Positions 37,591 through 47,662 of a DNA stretch of 64,000 nt are shown piece after piece. Within the stretch, counting starts at the first letter, position 1, and every line of letters begins with the position of its first letter. A model generated the notes under the pieces. That model saw only the letters and a program-made list of their open reading frames with translations, was not told the DNA's origin and did no database searches. The stretch is from Polytrichum commune (taxonomy: Eukaryota > Streptophyta > Polytrichopsida > Polytrichales > Polytrichaceae): positions 7,006,001-7,070,000 of the forward strand of contig OX485809.1 in assembly GCA_950295325.1 (NCBI GenBank), read 5' to 3'. The translations under genes were made by a program, and so were the position numbers.

Positions 37591-37782
37591 TAAGTTATAT
37601 ATGCCCAAATACTTCCCGGGCACCGGTCTCGATACAACTTCTATATTCAACTTCAATCAGGGTATGCTTTTATTTTTATTTCTGACGCTAATACGAAAAT
37701 GTTGTAACCTGTACATAGGCTTCAATATAGGATAAGTGACGTTATTGATCCACTGACACTAATAAGTACCATAAACGACATA

Positions 37783-38095
37783 AGGTAGAGGGGCCCTTTC
37801 CCGCTCGGGTCCTTAAACCGCTCACTAGACCTATCCAAACAAGAGGTACATTATAGCTTCCAACCTCAAATTTCTATGTAATCATGGTGTACATTTTTGG
37901 GGTGAGTGGTTTTGGGTACCCCTATGAGTTCTCCTTCCAAAATTCATAACTAATTCAATATTAATCCAAAATTAATTATTCCAATTGGTCCAATTTCCAA
38001 TGTACTTTGCACATCTTCCAAGATTGATTCCCCCTTAATAACTCCCCAATGAACATGCCAATCTAAAATTCAAGCGGGAAAGGGCCCCTCTACCT
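37783..38095 (-). mobile_element. Family C MITE, 313 bp, copy 2
   Basis: Reverse-orientation twin of 26397-26709, same length, TA on both sides (37781-37782 and 38096-38097), differing at about seven positions by eye. It abuts, with 23 bp between, the different MITE at 38119-38620. Confidence 0.93.
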
Positions 38096-38118
38096 TAGTG
38101 CACCTATGAGGCTTATTA

Positions 38119-38620
38119 GGGCCACTTCACACATGAGACTGAGAGCCCGTGACCATTACACTTCAAGCACTCTCATTGGTGGAAAGGGCGGAGCCGGTCC
38201 AAGTTTGCTACTTCACACTACGCTTGAGGGACCAACGGAGTATGTGAATGCAAGATGGATGTAAAGTCCACATGGATTCCTACATGGCATCCAATGGATT
38301 GTGTTTCATGGTCACTTGGACTAGTTTCAAAAACCACATGTTGGAGGTAGGCCTCACACAAAACCGGGAGATCATGGCACTCCAAACGCTCACAACCATT
38401 GGTTTATTCTATTCTATCATGTGGGAGGACCCACATGAATAGAAACTCATTGAAATAACATTTGGTTGAGGGCTCGGTCACATATGACGTCACACTACAC
38501 TTGAGGGTCCATGACCACACTACATGATTTTGGAGGTGTCTCGGGACGGCCTTTGGAGAGTTTCATTTGGGCTCTCACAATTTCATGGTCACGGCTCTTG
38601 GCTCGTGTGTGAAGTGGCCC
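38119..38620. mobile_element. PIF/Harbinger-like MITE with TTA duplication
   Basis: A 502-bp element with 19-bp inverted ends differing at one position (GGGCCACTTCACACATGAG and GGGCCACTTCACACACGAG) and an exact TTA duplication (38116-38118 and 38621-38623). TWA duplications are typical of PIF/Harbinger elements. It shares termini with 9315-9748 and 57672-58236. The interior repeats terminal words such as 'cttcacactacgcttgaggg' (about 38213). A short open frame at 38248-38442 is not a recognisable protein. Confidence 0.88.
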
Positions 38621-39419
38621 TTAATCCTCATACAAAAAAATGAACTTACTAGGAATGATTATAGATGATTGCGAGGTTTAAGAATTTCCCCATGTTGTGT
38701 AATGGAGAGAGAGGATTATTGGATATGAGTGTACCTCACAATCATCCAACATAAAAAAACTGTGAAATAGTATAGAGCTTAGGGGTCATTGTTTATAGTT
38801 TTATTTGACACCAAAAATAGCTTCAAAGACCCCTAATAACAATATCATAGGATGCACCTCAATTGTCATTGAGTTTGCAAATAAGGAATATTGCAACATG
38901 ACCAAATAGGTCAATGCACGTTATATACTTCTAGATAGCTCGGGATTTTTGGTGTTTAAGTAACCTCATCCATTGTGAAGGTGAAAACGTTGTGATTTAG
39001 AATACAAGCTAAAAATGATTATTTAAAGACAATTTGAGTCACGACATAGACTGGAAGTTCCCAAATTAGTCTAGTGAAATTGAATTGGAATTAACCGGCC
39101 CTCAATTTTGGACATGTATTTTTTTTATTGGAGCCCCTTCATCCATGATGAGTGAATTTACATAGAAACCACAAATCCCAAGCCCTTCTAGACTGCCTTA
39201 ATTGTTAATTGTCATAATATGTGTGAAGACCGATGCTTTCAATCCAAGCAATGACTCCATGTATGCTTGGAAAGTACATAAGACTTCAAGTGAACGTTAT
39301 GGGATAGCACCTTTTTCAAAATGGGAAGTGACTTTCACAAATGTTGTCTTAATACCGTAAGCATAATGCAAGTTCAACATACTTGTGCCGAATAATCAAT
39401 TAAGTTGCCACAAGCCGGT

Positions 39420-40210
39420 TTGGCACTTTAACATATTTCTCATATTTTACGAGTTTTTATTATTTATCTTTTTAGTAATTTTTTGCGTATGGGTTATCAA
39501 TAGCTGATCGATAAATATTAGTAGTAAAGATTAGCTAACCAAATTATAGCTAACTAAAATGATGTCCGCACCATCTAGTTAGGAGAATTAGCTAATAACA
39601 CGAGTTAGCAAAGTCAACTAACTCATGTGCTAGTTGATGGATCACATGCTCACACATCCTAGTTATCACTAATCAAAGGTTGGCAATTTAAGAAAGGAGT
39701 TAAGGTTTACCAACCAAAGTTTTGCTCAACTTGCAAATTTTGAACTTGAGACTAATTATGATACATTATAATTTTGTGGCTCACGCCATTTGTGTTTGAT
39801 TAAGATAAAAATAAAAATAAAAATAAAAATGCTATTGTATTATTATGCTAAATTGAGGACAATATAAGAAATAGTGTGGTCCACCTCATAGCAGAGCAAA
39901 GAAGAGATGGGGAAAATGACAAACCAACATACCAAACAAAAGCTTGGGCTACTCATTTGCAAAAGTTAGTTATCACTAGGGGTATGAATGAGTTAAGATT
40001 TTTTCACAAGAACAAGATCCCAAAAGTTAGCTAAACTTTTGTTTTGATAAGTTTTATTTAAACCTTGATTTTTAACTAGATGATGTGGCCATGAGATAGA
40101 TTAGCTCTCACATAGGTTAGGCTCTCACATGTTAGCTAACTCTCTTAAATGTGTAGCACAAGCACAATATAACTAATTTGAGTGGTTACCTACTCTAACC
40201 GGACCCTTAA
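39420..40210. repeat. TTAGCTAAC motif array, probable DNA transposon
   Basis: The motif (A/G)TTAGCTAA(C) or close relatives occurs about seven times near 39531, 39546, 39589, 39603, 40026, 40101 and 40130, concentrated toward both sides of the interval. The right boundary may be GGACCC|TTA near 40205. Clustering of a short motif at both ends is typical of transposon subterminal repeats; the ends themselves are not resolved. A (AAAAT)n tract lies near 39806-39830. Confidence 0.35.
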
Positions 40211-40239
40211 GCGGGACGTGTGACTAGACTTGAAGCAGA

Positions 40240-40765
40240 GCCGGGCCCCCAAGTCCTACACGCCAAGTTACTTGAGGTCAATCCATGCAATCTCAGCCAT
40301 TGAGAGCATGAAAGTTGGGACTTACCACTTCACACGGGTCCCAAGTCCTAAGTCCCGAGATGACATGGATGCCTACATGACAACACTTCTTGGAGGTGAT
40401 GCTTCGAACATGTATTGAGGCCGATACCACATGAGTGGCAGCCTGGGAGGAGGTAAAGGCTAGGGTAAAGCCTAGGGTGGGGGGTGGCACGTCAGCCGCT
40501 GCCCCTGACCCCCACCACACTCTGCCGGGGAGTGAGGGAGCTCGGAGTAGGAGCGGGGAGTGAGGGTGCTGGAGGAGACGCCATATGGTGGTCCCGCCAT
40601 CTGATGTGGCACGGCAGGTGAGCGCTGCCAGTGTAAATTCCCTAGTAGAGTCTCCCTGCCGCTCGGGGATGCCACTGGGGATAGCCTCTCACCTGCCTGC
40701 CCTTGGTGTGGTAAGTGGCAGGTGACATTAGTGAAAATTGGGACTTGGGACCCCATACAAACCGA
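40240..40765. repeat. Inverted-repeat element with GC-rich core
   Basis: The left side has 'cacgggtcccaagtcctaagtccc' (about 40334) and the right end is the inverse 'gggacttgggacccc' (about 40739-40753). About 23761-23870 shares the left part almost word for word. The core, about 40440-40720, is strongly GC-rich (CCGGGG, GAGGGAGCTCGG words), unlike anything nearby. Open frames there are not recognisable. Confidence 0.5.
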
Positions 40766-41039
40766 CTTGAATCCATCACTTTGATTTGGAAAACATAAGT
40801 ACCTACTTGGAGACCAAAATTCTAGGCTTCAATGTGAGTATAACTCATGAATTTTTTAAACTTAGGATGACATTTGTTGGAAATAGTCAATTGGAAGCCA
40901 TTTTAAAAGCAATTCCACCGGGCAATAAACATGACAAGTCCGTTAGAAAGTAGTTATAACCGATTGGCGAAGAAGATGATAAAAGATCTTCATGTGGTGT
41001 CGGTATAACCCAATGAAGATCGACTACACTATATATTGC

Positions 41040-41150
41040 ACATAGTGTCACTAGCTCTTATTTGCCTTGCTCAATACTAATTGTAAACCGACCATGTAGT
41101 GTCACCAACACTAAATGTAAACCTAATATATTTGTCATTCCATGTAAAAC
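41040..41150 (+). repeat. Dispersed repeat, inverse match at 58545-58690
   Basis: The segment with 'cttgctcaatactaattg', 'agtgtcaccaacactaaatg' and 'atttgtcattcc' matches the reverse complement of about 58545-58690 in order. Non-coding; type unknown. Confidence 0.7.
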
Positions 41151-41284
41151 GGCTTTGGGCATTATAGATTTACAACGTTGCAATCAATGTCACTTACTAA
41201 GTGGGTTTTCATCGTATGCATGGTTGGGTGAGGATTATGTGGATCTGGTTGAGTATGGTATGTGGGGGAATGCTGAGGTGTATT

Positions 41285-42155
41285 AGGTAGTGGTCAAAGT
41301 TATGTGTAACTAGTGTATAGTTGGGGGTTATGGTTGTGAATGTGGAATCCATTTTATGAGGCGTTGTGAGTTGTAGTTATCGCCTCCTTGGTGGGTGAAG
41401 GGAGTGTTGGTGGAGATATATTTGAGTTCCAATTGGGCTGGAAAGTGGGACCATTGGGTGTTAGTTTTGGTGGGGGGGGGGGGGGGGAATGTTATAGTGA
41501 CCTAAATGTGTGTCCTTTGAGTGCTAGGTCTTTGTTAAAGTCACTGCCAAAGATGGTAGTACAGGTTGGGAACTCCTTGATGATGTTTTGCATGGATGTA
41601 TGGATTAGGGGTATAAGGGGTGAATCTAAGGGGTCGGAGAGGTGGTGTGGGTTTTGTTGTGTGGGGGTACGCTACTATAGTGTCCATCCTCGAAAGAGGA
41701 GAGTAGTTTTGTCCCAGCTTCCCCATGTCCTGTGGGCATCGGGTTGTTGGCATTACGAACGGACACTCTATTCACGCCGGCCCCTAAAAGGGACCGGAGT
41801 TTCTATCTATCTATCTGTGGGGGTACAATTTGCATGTATGGGGTGATTTGGGTTGGGAGTTTGATGTGTTCTAGTTGGATTTTAGTGTGGTATTTGCAGT
41901 AGATGGCAAGCATAACTCCCCCTCTCGTGGGGGTGTAGTTTGGTTGACTGCAATGTAAGTACTTGGTGAAGGAGTGTGCCACCCCATGTATAAGGGTGTA
42001 GTTGGGGAATAATTTGTTGAGGTACTTGGTGCTTCAATTTTTTGGGATTTTGGTTACTCGAAAGAAGTCAATGGAGGGGAGGGGTTGTGAGCATTTCACA
42101 AATTTTGAGGCTTGCTATGCCACTTTGTAGTGTGTTGATGTTCCATGTGACAAAG
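41285..42155 (-). pseudogene. Degenerate LINE endonuclease (APE-type), split by a SINE
   Basis: On the minus strand three hallmark motifs of apurinic-type endonucleases occur in order: TWNINTL (about 42130-42155), IFGSDFN (41534-41548 and just upstream) and FDHYLIHL (about 41280-41300). After removing the SINE and its duplication (156 bp) the first and last motifs are about 238 codons apart, the normal size of a LINE EN domain. The first two motifs are in the same frame across the insertion; the third is shifted, perhaps by the 16-base G run near 41471-41486. Stops are present, so it is dead. The rest of ORF2 was not found adjacent. Confidence 0.75.
41671..41815 (+). mobile_element. 5'-truncated SINE inside LINE remnant
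   Basis: A 145-bp copy containing only the 3' part of the SINE body ('actatagtgtccatcctcg', 'tggcattacgaacggacac', 'ttcacgccggcccc') and the TCTA tail. Exact 11-bp duplication TGTGGGGGTAC at 41660-41670 and 41816-41826. Confidence 0.93.
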
Positions 42156-42609
42156 ATGGGATGTTCTTGTGTATAAAAGTTATTTTCTTTTCTTGTGTGT
42201 GTGTGTGTGTGTAAGGTAGTTGTTTTTCTACATGAACATGAATTGTTGTGGGTTGGAAAATATTATATAACATCAATATTTTGCCTATAATAATTTAAGA
42301 ATATTATTAATTTAGAAGCCACCTAATCTCAACTCACATATCTTGTATATACAATGGAAGAAGTGGTGGCGGTGGTAAGACCATCACCCTACCATTCTCC
42401 ACCGTTTTTTTGCCTAAAAAAGAAGTTTTCAAAGAAAACATACCACATATCAAAGGTTCCTAAAAACAAATATGTGACAAAAGAAAGAGTAAACAAATGT
42501 GAAAAGGTGGGGAGACTACATTTGCAAAACGTGCGTGTAGTGGAGGAAGCTAGGGGGATGTGATTGGCATTGAGCCCATGTGGTGACATGGCATAGGCAA
42601 TAGGACGAA

Positions 42610-42850
42610 GTAGGATAATTAATTTATAAATAAAATAAATTCATTCTCTTTTGTAGTGCTGCATGGGGGTATGGTGACGGGTCATGGGGTGTATGAGCAT
42701 GGGCATGAGCATACATGCACATGGTGGGTATGCATGGGCATGGGAACATATATGCTCGGGCATATGATTGTACGGGTGTATGGGTTGGGTTCATCCGGGA
42801 TGTTATATGCATGGGTTCAATGGATTGGGAGGGCACTGGTACAAGCTAGT
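42610..42850 (-). repeat. CATGCCCATG-rich dispersed repeat, copy 2
   Basis: Inverse match to 11820-12000. The upstream stretch (about 42480-42560) also resembles 11640-11700, but in direct orientation, so the two loci share a rearranged composite. Confidence 0.6.
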
Positions 42851-45460
42851 AAAATACTAAAATACAATGAGCCACGGTATTTTCTACTCTCACTAAAGTT
42901 TACATTATGGACCATGAAGTTGTTTCAAATCAATTTTTTTTTAATAATTTTTTTCCATGGTCACACTTCAAGGTCACACTACTATGGTCAACTTTATGAA
43001 CAATGTGATTTTCAAAGCCTTTGGGCCCCTCATTAGGTGTAAATTGAACATGGGCCAAGAGGAGTGACCATGCACTAGAAAGTGGATGTGTTGTTATTTT
43101 AATATATGATAAAAAAAATGCCAGTTTTGGGTTTTCCATGTTTTACCTCCTCCCCTTCTTCTCTTTTCTCTCCTCTTAAGTACAACAACATTTGACAAGA
43201 AAAAAAAATGACATCTCTCTGCCATGGTCCCTTGACTATTGTAGTGAGAGAACCTCTTATGCCTCTCTCATTGCAAAACCCATTGGACCACGATAGTGGA
43301 TGATGTAGGCGTGCAAACATGCCTTTTGGGGACCTCTAGTTCGATGGTCACTCTTATGTTTTTTTCTTGATGTAAACATAAGTGATTCGAGAACGAGTCA
43401 ATGGCCAATCACATATATTGGGGGAGCAAGGGACAACTTCTTAGTCCATGATGTAAAGACCCCCTAACTTTCAGCCCATAGTAATAGGTGTAAAGGCACA
43501 CTTCCGTTAAGAAGGGACAACACAATGCCTTTTACTACTCCATGCTCTAATTTTCAAATTCACATTAGAGCACGGCCATTGTACACTATACTTTGCTGCA
43601 TGAAAACGCCCCCTTTCATAACAACCACACACTTTCAGAAGGTATGTATGAGTTACTTACCCAAAACCAATACCCATCCTAAAACCAACACTATGTACCA
43701 CAACCGTTTGTTCTTTTTAATGATAATGGTGCAAAGTGTAAGATGGTTCCAACTTATTAGGTTGTAGTGAGGATGCCTACCTTGACCATGGGAAATAGTG
43801 AAATGCATTGAAAGTTTGCATGGCGCAAAAGTCAATACACTCAATAGTTCTATTAGTGCATGTCACTCTAATTCTCTAGAGTCCACATTAATTCGCAACT
43901 AACATCAAATCTTTGATTTAACTTAGTACTCAAACAACTTATGAAAAGAGGGTACATCATAATTTGCGATGCCGGTTGTTGGATTTTTGACTTTGACTCT
44001 TGTTTTTTTGGGTCCACCTCAAGCTTGCAAGTTCAATGGGCCGATGTATCTACAGACTGTAAATCTTTTCCATGTGCCTTTATGGATCTTTGGTTCCTTT
44101 CCACTACAAGCATATGGGAATTGGACAACACGTCTTGTGTCGGTGAAAGAATCTACAAATCTACTATATGCACTTTTGACTCAATATACATAGTTTCATA
44201 TGATAGCCATTGCAAATCACCTAGACTATCATTTTGAGTTTCAAATTTGAAATGCAAAAAACTATAAGAGGTCAAAGTTGGGATTTTATAGCTCCTTCAA
44301 TCATCATATAGTACCCCCCCCCCCTTTTCCCAACCCCTCCACCAACGTCTTGACTATTGAGAATGAAAGGTCAATGTATGAGCACATTGTCCAATATCAT
44401 CATTGCACATGCCTTTTATGTGTCCATGCCTTGTCATATAGCACTCAAATACAGAAGTCCTATCAGCATAGTTTTCTCATGGAGGTGCATTTCATTCTAG
44501 ACCATCATTGACGCTGAGGGCCTTTCAACCCACTTGCCACCATGGTTTCTTTTCTTGATTCAATATGTGTTGCTAACTTATGCACATATCTATTAGAAGA
44601 AGAAATACAATTCGCAATAATCAACTAGATTTGACAAGATGCAATGGTTGCAAAGTAGAAGTTTTCATACAAGGTCAACTAATACTCCAACCTTTAGTTC
44701 GATACAAAAGTATGTGATGAAACATTCGTATGTTCAGAAAGAAACACACCATTGTTTGAAAGTAAGATACATACATGTGAAAATTAGAGCTTTCTAAAAA
44801 TTGAAAGACATGCACCTCCATATTCTAGATGTGGTCAAAGTTCATTGACCGGGTGGTGGAAGTTTCTCATATTGACTCTCTTGAGTGACCACAAAAGTCC
44901 CACCGCATCACATAAACCTCAACTCGACTTAAGAAATCCGAGGGAATGGAATTACAACAAGTCAACGCAAGCTTCCAAGGATCGGGTCGGGTCGGATGCA
45001 TTAGAAGCTTCGGAACTCGCGAAGCATGCGGCCCTTCTTCCAATTCATCCATACCGACACGCATCATCGAAGCTCTTCTTTTTGTTTTGGGTCTCTGATT
45101 AGCCTGTGCGATGTAAGTTTGAAGTGAAGCTAGAGAGCGCTCTCATGGGAATTGTAGAAGTAAGTTGGGTAGACTTATTCACCATCACTTTGCATCCATC
45201 CAATCCTCATGACCTCCTCCGTTTCACTTTTCCACCCGTTTTTGCATGTGCTTTCGGAGTAGCATCCTGGAGAGATTTGAGTATGTGTCATTTGGGTCAT
45301 TCTTCGCCGGCTGGTACAGTAAATGATGGGCCCGGCTGATGAATTCCAAAATCAGTTCGGCAGCACCAATATCGACTTTCACTCTTGTTTCGATGGTAGT
45401 ATCGGTAATGGGTTTTGGTGAGAGATTCGGTGATTCGGTGATTGTGTTCGGGGTTGGGTA
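42851..45460. other. Intergenic stretch, nothing recognised
   Basis: No supported gene. A poly-C run lies near 44313-44321. From about 44930 to 45460 GC content rises toward the AAA gene's 5' repeat block; open frames there (for example 44845-45102) have no recognisable domains. Confidence 0.35.
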
Positions 45461-45565
45461 AAGTTAAATTAACTCACGTACCTGCGGCACTACTTTTTGT
45501 TGCATTTTAGTTTCTCGAAGTTCTCGAATTAGGAGATCAATTTTCTCAAGTCGGCTTTTGCAGAG

Positions 45566-45621
<56 letters not shown>

Positions 45622-46243
45622 TTGCAGTGGCCACCGCTCTTTTTCCCAATCGGTGTTTTACGGGGAGTAAGTTAAGATAGCCTCACATATGGTAAGCACG
45701 ATAATAATGATGCTGTAAATGAATGTTGTTGCAAAAGTTTATGCTCGCAATTTTCTTGAGTATAGCTTATGCGAGAGACCAAATGGAAAATAGTGGATTA
45801 TATGGTGGCCATTGCCATAGGTTGGGTTAGCCGACTCACTACTTACCTTGTTGCATATGTGTCTACCGGAAGTGTCTGAAAGATTAACTCTGTTCATTTG
45901 CCGACAACCAATTGGTAGGTGTATCTGCTCAAATTGGCGGTGGCAGAGTGATTGGATCGCATAGGGTTGATATGGTAAACATGATCATGACAATGATAAT
46001 GATGCTGTGAATGAATGTTGTAGCAAAACTACATGTTCGCAATTATCTTGGGTTTAGCTTATGCGAGAGACAGAAAGGAGGATAGCGGATGTTGTGGTGG
46101 CCATAGCCATGGGTTGGGCTAGCCCACTCATCATCACTTACCTTTGTTGCATTTGAGTTTCCCGATGATGTCTGAGAGATCAACTCTCTTTATTTGTCTA
46201 CAACCTACTCAAATGGGCTGTGGCAGAGTGATTGGATCGCACA

Positions 46244-46276
<33 letters not shown>

Positions 46277-47190
46277 GGGGTGGGTGTACAGACAAAGGAA
46301 TATTCGAAGTAGGCACCGCAGTTTTCTCACCAGGTTCTCCAATCAGTGTTTAGACGTGGGGAGTAAGTAAATAGATAGCACAGCTCTTGGTAGTAGGCAG
46401 TAGTACTCATGGTCATCGTAGTTAATTGGCGGCTGGTGGCTTGATAATATTGTAAGCATAATGTCTATGCTGTAAATGCAGCAGTCTTACATGTTCGCAA
46501 TTTCTTGCAAGTAGATTATGGTATAGCTTATGCGGTTGCCATAGCCGTTGCCTGGTGTGCGCACAGAGGAGGAAGAAGGAGAAGAAGACACATTGAAACC
46601 TGGGAGGGAGTAGGAGATTCGGGAGAAGGAGATTCGGGAGGAATCATGACATTATTCTTTTCGGAGTTAGTGGGTTACTTTAGTCCACTAACTACCTTTG
46701 TTGCATTGACAGATAGTTCTTTTGTCGACAATTATTTCCTGGGGTTGTCTGCTCAAATCAACATCTTCAGAGTGATTTTGGGTCAATACTGACGGTCATC
46801 TTGGTTGACCTGCTGCAGGTCGGAGATGATACAAGCTCTTGGCGTTAGGTATGTAGAGATGGTAAGCATCATCATACCATGAATGTAGCAGAGTCAATTC
46901 CTTGACTACAGCTTATGCGAGCGCGAGAGCGAGAAAGAAAGAAAGAAAGACAGAAAGATACCGGATGCGGTGGCCATAGCCGTGCCGGAAGTGAATAGAG
47001 CGGAAGGAGATACATCGATTTAAATTCAAATCAGCTCTTGCAGAGTGGATGTTATTTGGAGTGAGAGGAGGGAGGAAGAAGACACATCGATCCAAATTCA
47101 CATTGGCTTTTGCAAACTGATTGTGAACGCACCGAAACACATTGGGAAGAGGATCTGGGGATAAGAAGGGAGAGTTAAAGCAAGCAAGCT

Positions 47191-47247
47191 ATGGACAGTT
47201 TGTGCAAGCTGATGACGGTGGCGAAGATCGGGCAAGCCATGGGGTAG
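47191..47247 (+). pseudogene. Duplicated AAA gene start, copy 1 (18 codons)
   Basis: ATG at 47191 opens MDSLCKLMTVAKIGQAMG then TAG, closely matching the real start MESLCKAMKVGEMGQAMGQV at 47663; the CAG codon of the gene is TAG here. The flanking 'agcaag' before the ATG is shared. If transcribed within the leader it would be an upstream open frame. Confidence 0.75.
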
Positions 47248-47400
47248 GTGTGCCTGAAGTGAGTAGCGAGGGAAGAAGACACATCAATCTAAATTCACAT
47301 TGGCTTTGGCAGACTGACTGTGATCCATCGAAGTGAAGTGCCTGAAGTGAGAAGAGAGGATACACATTGAAGGGAGAGAACAAGGGAACTAAAGCAAGTG

Positions 47401-47445
47401 ATGGAGGCTTTTTGCAAGCTGACGAAAGCGCTTGGCGGTTGTTGA
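47401..47445 (+). pseudogene. Duplicated AAA gene start, copy 2 (14 codons)
   Basis: ATG at 47401 opens MEAFCKLTKALGGC then TGA, again preceded by 'aaagcaagtg' as in the real gene. A shorter and more decayed duplicate of the first codons of the AAA gene. Confidence 0.65.
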
Positions 47446-47662
47446 ATTGACATGGTAAGCATCATACTGTGAACGCAGCAGACCGACATGCTCATAATTC
47501 CTTGAGCATAGCTTATGCGCGAGAAAGAAAGAAAGACATATCCCGGTTGCGGTGGCCATAGCCGTGCCGGAAGCGATCACACATCGAAAACACATCGAAA
47601 CAGCATTCGAAACCACATCGATAACACATCAGAAGTTGGGGAGAAGGGAGTTGTAGCAAGTG

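Larger units (their letters stand above)
45464..47662 (+). repeat. Degenerate repeat block 5' of the AAA gene
   Basis: Five related segments can be laid out by the landmark 'agcttatgcg' (about 45765, 46053, 46523, 46908, 47508), usually preceded by 'ggtaagcat..t' plus 'gctgt(g/a)aatg' and 'ttcttgag', and followed by 'g(c)ggtggccatagcc'. A second landmark, 'ggctttt(g)gca(g)a', recurs at about 45553, 47030, 47104 and 47302. (GA)n tracts sit at about 45568-45617 and 46253-46275, and GAAA repeats at 46930 and 47520. Spacing varies from about 290 to 600 bp. As the block ends at the start codon, it is promoter and leader territory. Confidence 0.75.

Noticed and set aside
44845-45340. Two consecutive open frames in GC-richer DNA before the AAA gene
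   Set aside because: No domain, conserved motif or splice logic; opposite-strand frames are equally long.
47191-47260. Alternative AAA first exon splicing from the GTAGGT after codon 18
   Set aside because: The phase at that donor does not match exon 2, which needs phase 0, and the frame otherwise stops at TAG.
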